Source of the DNA: JAAYCI01 sp031548875
Lineage (GTDB): Bacteria; Bacillota; Clostridia; Oscillospirales; Ruminococcaceae
Direction: 5' to 3'
DNA length: 18,912 nt
Assembly (NCBI GenBank): GCA_031548875.1
Contig: JAVBQQ010000054.1
Coordinates: forward strand, 1-18,912
Below are positions 14,274-18,912 of this stretch, piece by piece. Every line of letters starts with the position of its first letter. The first letter of the stretch is position 1. Below the pieces are notes generated by a model. That model saw only the letters and a program-made list of their open reading frames with translations. It was not told where the DNA came from and ran no database searches. The translations under genes and the position numbers were made by a program.

Positions 14274-14322
14274 TGGCAAACACAAATCGCGTGGGCGGAA
14301 AGGGGCTCCACACTCACGCGAT

Positions 14323-14351
14323 ATTATACGCCTATTCCCCGGGGTTTTCAA
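14323..14351 (-). promoter_or_regulatory. Main promoter of the V-ATPase operon
   Basis: On the reverse strand, -35 TTGAAA (14346-14351) and -10 TATAAT (14323-14328) are separated by exactly 17 bases. The -10 is perfect and the -35 has five of six consensus bases, making it the strongest promoter in the window. The start would be near 14316, giving a leader of about 95 bases before ntpF. All nine ATPase genes follow on this strand without another good promoter. Confidence 0.85.
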
Positions 14352-14405
14352 GCCAACTTTCGCTCATTGTGTTGTGAAAAACCGGAAAAGTGCGCACTCG
14401 AACTG

Positions 14406-14561
14406 AAAAAAGCAAACCCGCCTTGCCGTCTGCAGCCAAGTTATAACCCACTCTCACAAGTAGGTGGGTGCCCTACCCCAGGGTTCACGCTCCCATCGTC
14501 CGGGGCCAAAGGCCACCGGGAGGTCTGCAATCCGCCTGCGGACACCGGGCTCCCTTTACAT
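14406..14561 (-). ncRNA. Candidate structured small RNA (possibly 6S-like), about 155 nt
   Basis: Reading the reverse strand, the 5' segment 14557-14546 (AAAGGGAGCCCG) pairs with the 3' segment 14420-14409 (CGGGTTTGCTTT). There is one G-G mismatch and two G-U wobbles, and the RNA ends in six U (14411-14406). On the other strand the wobbles become A-C mismatches and no U-run exists. Inside are ACCCAC/GTGGGT (14446-14451 with 14464-14469), CCCT/AGGG (14471-14474 with 14480-14483) and GGCC-AAA-GGCC (14504-14514), nested in CCGG/CCGG. End-to-end pairing around a long irregular rod is the general plan of 6S RNA, but I cannot confirm a family. One internal hairpin (14523-14529 with 14537-14543) pairs better on the plus strand, so the strand is not settled. 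A weak -10 TATCCT (14569-14574) is suitably placed. The RNA lies 55 bases upstream of the ATPase promoter. Confidence 0.45.
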
Positions 14562-14603
14562 AACCAGTAGGATAATTGTGGCCGCATCAATTCGCACAAG
14601 GCA

Positions 14604-14753
14604 GGCCGCCGGCCATGATGACCGGGCTGCTGTCGTTGTCTTGTTCATGGCCGGCCCCAAACATGGCACCGTATACAGCGCCATGTTTGCCGGGCTTCTG
14701 CTTTCGGCCGCCGGCCATGATGACCGGGCTGCTGTCGTTGTCTTGTTCATGGC
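14604..14753. repeat. Pair of perfect 48-bp direct repeats with a palindromic spacer
   Basis: Bases 14604-14651 and 14706-14753 are identical over 48 positions, giving a period of 102. The first copy is itself a hairpin: GCCGGCCATGA (14608-14618) pairs with TCATGGCCGGC (14645-14655) over 11 bp. The second copy keeps at least GCCATGA/TCATGGC. The 54-base spacer contains a 9-bp inverted repeat, AAACATGGC (14659-14667) with GCCATGTTT (14680-14688). The block starts 12 bases behind the DUF1292 stop and ends before the candidate RNA. Possible explanations are a REP-like element, transcription-stop or mRNA-end structures for DUF1292, or a partially duplicated short coding piece (102 is a multiple of three). 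No terminal inverted repeats with target duplications were seen. Confidence 0.85.
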
Positions 14754-14765
14754 AAAAGCCGGGTT

Positions 14766-15107
14766 CTACTCTTCCTCCAGCTCCTCCAGGTCGATGTTGT
14801 ACACCTCGCTCAGCCTGTTCAGGAACATCTGCCCCACGCCTTGCAGTTCGTCCGCGTCATCCACAAGGTCCAGGTACTCGTCGCCGTTCTCCTCCTCGCC
14901 CACCCGCATGATGAGCATCTCGGCGTCCTCGGCCAGGGTGGCGGCGGGGTTTGGATTGTAAGGCACCAGCGCAAGGTAACGGTTTTCGCCAAAATCAGCC
15001 GCGTCTATCACCTCGAAGGTGTGCTCCACACCTGCCTCGTCCTCCAGCGTGAGGATATCGGGCTCGTATTCGTCCGGCAGGCCTGTACTTTGTGTGTTCT
15101 CGTCCAT
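14766..15107 (-). CDS. DUF1292 family protein (YrzB-like)
   Basis: This 113-residue, very acidic, soluble protein has the DUF1292 core DILTLEDEAGVEHTFEVIDA (18-37), then RYLALVPYNP and ADAEMLIMRVGEEENGDEYL (61-80). The tail after the core is long and acidic, ending EELEEE. Relatives such as B. subtilis YrzB are small proteins of unknown function, usually encoded beside the RuvX/YqgF-like nuclease gene. Here it stands alone. ATG at 15107 with GAGGAGG upstream; promoter at 15178-15206. The acidic tail may bind nucleic-acid-binding partners or mimic nucleic acid, but this is speculation. The stop is followed at once by a repeat-rich stretch of hairpins. Confidence 0.9.
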   Translation of the reverse strand: MDENTQSTGLPDEYEPDILTLEDEAGVEHTFEVIDAADFGENRYLALVPYNPNPAATLAEDAEMLIMRVGEEENGDEYLDLVDDADELQGVGQMFLNRLSEVYNIDLEELEEE

Positions 15108-15177
15108 GTTGCCTCCTCAAAGAAAAAGAGATACGAACCCCATACGGGCGCTTGTTGCACCGTTTTTCGTCCCTTTC

Positions 15178-15206
15178 ATGATACTCCAATCGCACGCTTG
15201 CGTCAA
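15178..15206 (-). promoter_or_regulatory. Promoter of the DUF1292 gene
   Basis: Reverse strand: -35 TTGACG (15201-15206), 17-base spacer, -10 TATCAT (15178-15183). Five of six bases match consensus in each element. The start would be near 15171, with a leader of about 64 bases. Confidence 0.75.
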
Positions 15207-15274
15207 GGCGCGCCCGCTTTCGCCCTGTGGCCTGCCGCATCCATCCCCTCGCGCAGATATGACAGCCATATGGC

Positions 15275-15303
15275 TTGTACATCCGCGCGCAGGATTGTAT
15301 AAT
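15275..15303 (+). promoter_or_regulatory. Promoter of the cardiolipin synthase-like gene
   Basis: -35 TTGTAC (15275-15280), 17-base spacer, perfect -10 TATAAT (15298-15303). The start near 15310 gives a leader of about 35 bases that holds the AGAGGTG ribosome binding site. The promoter is divergent from the DUF1292 promoter, with 68 bases between the two -35 elements. Confidence 0.75.
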
Positions 15304-15344
15304 GAAAAGAAGTGCCGCCCGCCACGCAAGAGAGGTGTCCACGC

Positions 15345-17039
15345 ATGAAATCTGGCCCCAAGGTCAAATCCGGGTTTGCAAAGGTCGTGTTCTCGCGATC
15401 TTTCCTCACACTGGTGCTTGCCATCGCTCAGATGGTGGTGCTGGTGATTTTGGTGTACAACCTCGCGCCCGCAGGCTCCTGGCTGTATACGGTGCTCACC
15501 ATCGTGGCTGTCATCGTGTTCATCTTCGTGTTCGAAAAGGACGACCTGAACCCCGCCTACAAGCTGATGTGGCTGCTCATCATCGTGCTGCTGCCGCTCA
15601 CCGGGGCGCTTTTGTACATCGTGTGGGGCCACCGCAACGTGCCCCGTAAGCTGCGTCGGCAGATGAACGCCATCGAGCTGAAGATCGACGCCACGTTGCG
15701 GCAGAACGAGGATGTGCTGCAGCAGCTCACCGCCGTGGACGACCGCCACTACCACTGTGCGCGCTATCTAATCGACTATGCCCATTCGCCCGTGTACCCC
15801 GGCAGCGGACAGGAGGAATACTACCCCATCGGGCAGGATTTCTTCCCCCGATTTCTGGACGCCATCCGCGGCGCGAAGAAGTATATCTTTATGGAATACT
15901 ATATCCTGGAGCCGGGCCTGATGCTGGACACGACGCTGGACATCCTGCGGCAGAAGGCGGCCGAGGGCGTGGATGTGCGCCTTGTATGGGACGGCTTCGG
16001 CAGCATGTTCACGCTGCCGCGCGGCTTTATGGAGGACCTGCGCGCAAGCGGTATCAGCTGCCAGGTGTTCAGCCCGCTCTACCTGCGTCTTTTTGTGCAG
16101 GGCTACGCCATGCTTAACCATCGCGACCACCGCAAGATCACCATCGTGGACGGGGAGGTCGGCTTTTCAGGCGGGCTCAACTTCGCCGACGAATACATCA
16201 ACGAGAAGGTGCGCTTTGGCGAATGGAAGGACACGGCCTTCCTTATCCGGGGTGAGGCGGTGTACAGCCTCACCACCATCTTCCTGCGCACATGGGACTT
16301 TGTGACGGGCCGCACGAGCGACTATGCCGCCTTCCGGGCCGACGTGCTGCGCAACCTGCCGCCCTCGCACGCCCGGCAATCCGGTGCACAGCACCGGGTT
16401 GAGAGCGGCGGTTGCGGTTCCGCCATTGGCGGAACCGAGGGTGACGATTCGAACGGTGTGCAAGACGCCGCCCTGCCCACTTTCGAGGCGCGCGGCTTTA
16501 TCCAGCCCTACTGGGACTCCCCCCTCGACGGAGAGAACATCTCGGAGAACGCCTACCTCAATATCATCCGCCAGGCCAGGCGCTATGTATACATCTCTAC
16601 GCCCTATCTCATCCTGGACAACGAGATGATCACCGGCCTTACACTGGCGGCCAAAAGTGGCGTGGACGTGCGCATCCTCACACCCGGTGTGCCGGACAAG
16701 CCCACCGTCTACCTCGTCACCCAGAGCTACTACCGCATCCTCTTGAAGGAGGGCGTGCGCATCTACCAGTACACCCCCGGCTTCAACCACGCCAAGATGT
16801 ACGTGGCCGACGACGCCGTGGCCGTGGTGGGCAGCGCCAACATGGACTACCGCAGCCTGTACCTGCACTTCGAAAGCTGCGTGGCCTTTTACGGCGGGCC
16901 GGTGGTGCCGGCCACCAAGCAGGACATGCTGCGCAGCTTCGAAAAGGCCCACGAGGTGACGCTGGAAGAGGTGCAGACGATGCCCTTTTTCCGGCGGATC
17001 GCGCAAATATTTGCCCGTTTCTTTGCTCCTCTTTTGTAA
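15345..17039 (+). CDS. cls: Cardiolipin synthase (phospholipase D superfamily) with an in-frame palindromic insert
   Basis: This 564-residue membrane enzyme is predicted to join two phosphatidylglycerols into cardiolipin, releasing glycerol. The N-terminus has hydrophobic segments at about 19-41, 46-64 and 74-94, the last ending LLYIVWGHRNVPRKLRR. Both HKD sites are intact: His262-x-Lys264-x4-Asp269 (HRKITIVDGEVGFSGGLN) and His482-x-Lys484-x4-Asp489 (HAKMYVADDAVAVVGSANMD). Bacterial Cls proteins usually have about 480-510 residues. The excess lies mainly between the domains, at residues ~340-380 (ARQSGAQHRVESGGCGSAIG onwards), a glycine/serine-rich segment encoded by palindromic DNA. The ATG at 15345 follows AGAGGTG; an in-frame GTG at 15312 lies at the expected transcription start and has no ribosome binding site. 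The TAA stop at 17037-17039 overlaps the next promoter. Confidence 0.93.
   Translation: MKSGPKVKSGFAKVVFSRSFLTLVLAIAQMVVLVILVYNLAPAGSWLYTVLTIVAVIVFIFVFEKDDLNPAYKLMWLLIIVLLPLTGALLYIVWGHRNVPRKLRRQMNAIELKIDATLRQNEDVLQQLTAVDDRHYHCARYLIDYAHSPVYPGSGQEEYYPIGQDFFPRFLDAIRGAKKYIFMEYYILEPGLMLDTTLDILRQKAAEGVDVRLVWDGFGSMFTLPRGFMEDLRASGISCQVFSPLYLRLFVQGYAMLNHRDHRKITIVDGEVGFSGGLNFADEYINEKVRFGEWKDTAFLIRGEAVYSLTTIFLRTWDFVTGRTSDYAAFRADVLRNLPPSHARQSGAQHRVESGGCGSAIGGTEGDDSNGVQDAALPTFEARGFIQPYWDSPLDGENISENAYLNIIRQARRYVYISTPYLILDNEMITGLTLAAKSGVDVRILTPGVPDKPTVYLVTQSYYRILLKEGVRIYQYTPGFNHAKMYVADDAVAVVGSANMDYRSLYLHFESCVAFYGGPVVPATKQDMLRSFEKAHEVTLEEVQTMPFFRRIAQIFARFFAPLL
16378..16437 (+). repeat. Two adjacent palindromes inside the cls coding sequence
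   Basis: AATCCGGTG (16378-16386) pairs with CACCGGGTT (16392-16400) with one G-U. CGGTTCCGCC (16415-16424) and GGCGGAACCG (16428-16437) form a perfect 10-bp stem with a 3-base loop. Both lie in the segment that lengthens the protein between its two catalytic domains. They look like an in-frame insertion of a palindromic element, similar in kind to the coding palindromic repeats known from Rickettsia. Confidence 0.75.
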
Positions 17040-17062
17040 TATCCTCTTTGTTTTGAAATAAT
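17034..17062 (+). promoter_or_regulatory. Candidate promoter of the membrane protein gene
   Basis: -35 TTGTAA (17034-17039, overlapping the cls stop), 17-base spacer, -10 AATAAT (17057-17062). The start near 17069 leaves a short leader with the TGGAGG ribosome binding site. Readthrough from cls is also possible, since no terminator separates the genes. Confidence 0.5.
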
Positions 17063-17088
17063 GATCCCCGCTTGTCTGGAGGCCCTCT

Positions 17089-17955
17089 ATGAAGCGTAAA
17101 CTGCCAACGATCCTGATCCTGCTGGTGATGGTGCTGATCGGCGCCATGCACTGGGTGGACCTCTCCTATTACACCGACCCCGTCACCGGTTTCGTCACGC
17201 AAGGCAGCGTGTGGGTGCGGTACCTTGTGCTGCTGTTGCCGCTGGTGATGGTGCTGCTGGGCCTGCGCACGGTGGGCCCCCGCGCGCTGGCGGTGCTGCG
17301 GGTGCGCAACCCTGTTTTGGGCGCGCTGTTCGCAGTGGCGGCCATCGCCGGCGGGGCCTACGGCGCCGTGGCCGTCGTGAGCGGGCTGGCCGCCCTTTCC
17401 GCCTTCCAGATCGTACTGGGGGCGCTGTGCGTGGTGTACGCTATCTGGATGGTGCTCTGCGCCATCCAGATGTTCACGCAGGCCACGCCCGCACCCACCG
17501 GCAGCGCCCTGCCGGGCGTGTTTGCCGCCCTGCCCTTCTGTATCCTCTCGGTGTACCGGGTGATGGTGAACCCCACAAGCCTCTATCGCGTCGCACCACT
17601 CGTCTCCGCACTCTCGGCCATCTTTGCCATGCTGTGGGTGGGCATGCTGCTGCGCTCACTGTACATTGCGCTGCCCCACCGCCGGGTGCGCTGGATGTAT
17701 TTTTTCGGGGCGTTTACCTTTTTGTTTTCCACCTGCCTCGAGCTGCCCTCCGCCGTCTTTTCGGCTATGTTCCGCTCGTTCGACCTGCCCTCCCTGCTGC
17801 AAGGGGTGCTGATGGGCACGCTGGGCCTTGTGGCGGGAGCGGTGTCCGTCTCCATCGCCGGCCAGGCGGAAGAGCCGATGCACATGGACGAGGACTTGTC
17901 TCCAGCATCTGATGGATCGTCTAAAAGCGGTGTTGTAGACAGCGCCGTTCCTTAA
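17089..17955 (+). CDS. Multi-spanning membrane protein of unknown function
   Basis: I do not recognise this 288-residue protein. It has about eight hydrophobic segments: roughly 5-22, 42-60, 74-98, 102-126, 140-160, 166-192, 203-222 and 232-253. The N-terminus is MKRKLPTILILLVMVLIG, and a hydrophilic soluble tail of about 35 residues (EEPMHMDEDLSPASDGSSK onwards) follows the last helix. Few charged residues occur inside the helices and no transporter, enzyme or redox motif is visible. Positive residues cluster after helix 6 (LRSLYIALPHRRVRW), which suggests a cytoplasmic loop there. ATG at 17089 with TGGAGG upstream. It follows cls by 49 bases and is closed by a terminator-like stem, so it may be partly co-transcribed with cls and share an envelope role (inference from position only). 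Confidence 0.8.
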   Translation: MKRKLPTILILLVMVLIGAMHWVDLSYYTDPVTGFVTQGSVWVRYLVLLLPLVMVLLGLRTVGPRALAVLRVRNPVLGALFAVAAIAGGAYGAVAVVSGLAALSAFQIVLGALCVVYAIWMVLCAIQMFTQATPAPTGSALPGVFAALPFCILSVYRVMVNPTSLYRVAPLVSALSAIFAMLWVGMLLRSLYIALPHRRVRWMYFFGAFTFLFSTCLELPSAVFSAMFRSFDLPSLLQGVLMGTLGLVAGAVSVSIAGQAEEPMHMDEDLSPASDGSSKSGVVDSAVP

Positions 17956-17973
17956 AAGATCGCGGCGTTTTTT
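17943..17973 (+). terminator. Terminator behind the membrane protein gene
   Basis: CGCCG (17943-17947) pairs with CGGCG (17963-17967), followed by six T (17968-17973). The stem is short and its 5' arm lies within the last codons of the gene. The U-run and position support termination, though it may be leaky. Confidence 0.6.
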
Positions 17974-17986
17974 CCGCTCGCCGGTT

Positions 17987-18016
17987 TTGACCCGGTCCCG
18001 CTATCTATGGTATACT
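17987..18016 (+). promoter_or_regulatory. Promoter of the ATP-grasp gene
   Basis: -35 TTGACC (17987-17992), 18-base spacer, -10 TATACT (18011-18016): five of six consensus bases in each. The start near 18023 gives a leader of about 52 bases. Confidence 0.8.
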
Positions 18017-18031
18017 GTTTTTTTGCATCCC

Positions 18032-18050
18032 CGCCCCGATACACGGGGCG
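18032..18050 (+). promoter_or_regulatory. Leader hairpin before the ATP-grasp gene
   Basis: CGCCCCG (18032-18038) and CGGGGCG (18044-18050) form a perfect 7-bp stem with a 5-base loop, shortly after the expected transcription start and about 10 bases before the ribosome binding site. It carries the same GCCCCG/CGGGGC arms as the ATPase leader hairpin, which may be chance in GC-rich DNA. It probably protects the 5' end. Confidence 0.5.
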
Positions 18051-18074
18051 CAAACCGCAGGGGGAGGACCACCG

Positions 18075-18912
18075 TTGCAACAGCAAATGAACACGAACAT
18101 CCCAAATCTGCGCCCGGTCATCTTGGGCGCCGACATGAACTGCTACAGTGTGGCCCGCGCCTTCCACGAGGCGTACGGCGTCACCTCGCAGGCCTTTGGC
18201 CGCTACGAGATGGGCGAGGTGAAGTATTCGCGCATCGTGCAGTTCACCCAGGTGCCGGACCTGGACAAGGACGAGACCATGCTGGCCACCCTGAAGGCCT
18301 ACGCCGCCGCCACGCCGGGCGCCACACGGGTGCTATTGGGCTGCACGGATGACTACGCCGCCATGTGCATTCGCAACCGCGATGCGCTGTCCGGGGACTA
18401 CATCGTACCCTACATTGACGCGGCGCTGATGGCGCGTCTCGTCTCCAAGGAAGACTTCTACCGGCTGTGCGACGAATACTGCATCCCCTACCCGTCCACG
18501 GTGGTGTTGCGCTCGTTCGACGACCTGCCCCTGCTGGACGACCTGCCCTTCTCCTACCCCGCCATCCTCAAGCCCAGCAGCAGCATCGAATACTGGAAGC
18601 ACCCCTTCGATGGCATGAAGAAGGTGTACCTGGCCGAGAACCCCGACGAGGCGAAGGTGCTGGCCAGCCGCATCTTTGCCGCCGGGTACGGCGACACGCT
18701 ACTGGTGCAGGACCGCATCCCCGGGCCGGACTGCCGCATGCGTGTGCTTACCGCCTACTGCGACAAAAATGCCAAGGTGAAGATGGTCTGCCTGGGCAAC
18801 GTGCTGCTGGAGGAACACACCCCCCGGGCGCTGGGCAACCACGCCGCCATCCTCACCGAGTACAACGCGGAACTGATGCGCAAGCTGGCCGACCTGCTGG
18901 AAGCCATTGGCT
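18075..18912 (+). CDS. ATP-grasp carboxylate-amine ligase (D-aspartate ligase-like), N-terminal part
   Basis: The frame stays open to the right edge (279 codons), so the C-terminus is missing. After a short lead it reads RPVILGADMNCYSVARAFHE, the start of the pre-ATP-grasp domain. GCTDDYAAMCIRNRDAL and VSKEDFYRLCDEYCIPYPST follow, then SYPAILKPSSSIEYWK with Lys166 as likely ATP ligand, VQDRIPGPDCRMRVLTAYCD, and later EEHTPRALGNHAAIL. This layout resembles D-aspartate ligases, which add D-aspartate to the peptidoglycan precursor side chain, and related uncharacterised Firmicutes ligases; the substrate is not proven. The start is probably TTG at 18075: GGGGAGG (18060-18066) is eight bases upstream. 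The in-frame ATG at 18087 would leave a spacing of about 20. It has its own promoter and is near cls, consistent with an envelope function. Confidence 0.8.
   Translation, partial: MQQQMNTNIPNLRPVILGADMNCYSVARAFHEAYGVTSQAFGRYEMGEVKYSRIVQFTQVPDLDKDETMLATLKAYAAATPGATRVLLGCTDDYAAMCIRNRDALSGDYIVPYIDAALMARLVSKEDFYRLCDEYCIPYPSTVVLRSFDDLPLLDDLPFSYPAILKPSSSIEYWKHPFDGMKKVYLAENPDEAKVLASRIFAAGYGDTLLVQDRIPGPDCRMRVLTAYCDKNAKVKMVCLGNVLLEEHTPRALGNHAAILTEYNAELMRKLADLLEAIG

Noticed and set aside
13810..14313. Longer start for the G/H subunit at 14313
   Set aside because: The additional 31 residues are non-helical and unlike the family, and the region contains the promoter-proximal leader hairpin. The ATG at 14220 has an excellent ribosome binding site.
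14556..14750. 64-codon reverse-strand frame encoding MNKTTTAARSSWPAA twice
   Set aside because: No ribosome binding site at proper distance, composition unlike a protein, and it overlaps the repeats and the candidate RNA. The open frame follows from the repeat period being divisible by three.
14604..14753. CRISPR array
   Set aside because: Only two repeat copies, 48 bp long, with one spacer that is itself palindromic, and no cas genes nearby.
14600..14860. Possible -1 frameshift extension of the DUF1292 protein through the repeats (HEQDNDSSPVIMAGG units)
   Set aside because: The frame is open from inside the gene into the repeats, but it has no start codon and no slippery heptamer before the stop. 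DUF1292 proteins commonly end in an acidic tail like the one present.

Overview
The window looks like chromosomal DNA from a high-GC member of the Clostridia, most likely an Oscillospiraceae/Ruminococcaceae-type gut anaerobe. That placement is an inference. It rests on about 60-65% GC, strong AGGAGG-type ribosome binding sites, consensus sigma-A-like promoters, a bacterial V-type (A/V) ATPase operon, a B. subtilis-style ThiI without rhodanese domain next to its own cysteine desulfurase, and a DUF6483-like small protein.

Left part (1-2746, minus strand): a sulfur-transfer operon. A cysteine desulfurase is followed by thiI (tRNA 4-thiouridine synthesis), then by the first 40 codons of cinA, which runs off the left edge. 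A TTGCCC-N17-TATACT promoter lies upstream. Divergent from it is a monocistronic GNAT acetyltransferase (3005-3541) with a very long hairpin in its upstream region and a good terminator behind it.

Centre (3826-14351, minus strand): a complete V-type ATPase operon in the order G/H (ntpF), C (ntpC), I (ntpI), K (ntpK), F (ntpG), E (ntpE), A (ntpA), B (ntpB), D (ntpD). It is driven by a near-consensus TTGAAA-N17-TATAAT promoter. Two non-standard genes sit inside it: a secreted GH114-like hydrolase of lower GC between A and B, and a small DUF6483-like protein coupled to the end of B. The rotor ring subunit is a short single-hairpin form with a leader-like N-terminus, and it lacks the usual Na+-ligand residues. 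Several gene junctions carry stem-loops.

Between the ATPase promoter and a DUF1292 gene (14352-14765) is a 400-base non-coding stretch. It holds a candidate structured RNA whose ends pair and which ends in a U-run (possibly 6S-like), and a 48-bp perfect direct repeat separated by a palindromic spacer.

Right part (15275-18912, plus strand): a cardiolipin synthase-type phospholipase-D protein with a palindromic in-frame insert, an unknown multi-spanning membrane protein, and the first 279 codons of an ATP-grasp ligase resembling D-aspartate ligases. The cardiolipin synthase and the ligase point to cell-envelope functions. Promoters were found for each gene, so this is a run of adjacent units rather than a proven operon.

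No CRISPR array, tRNA, rRNA, transposase or phage gene was seen.
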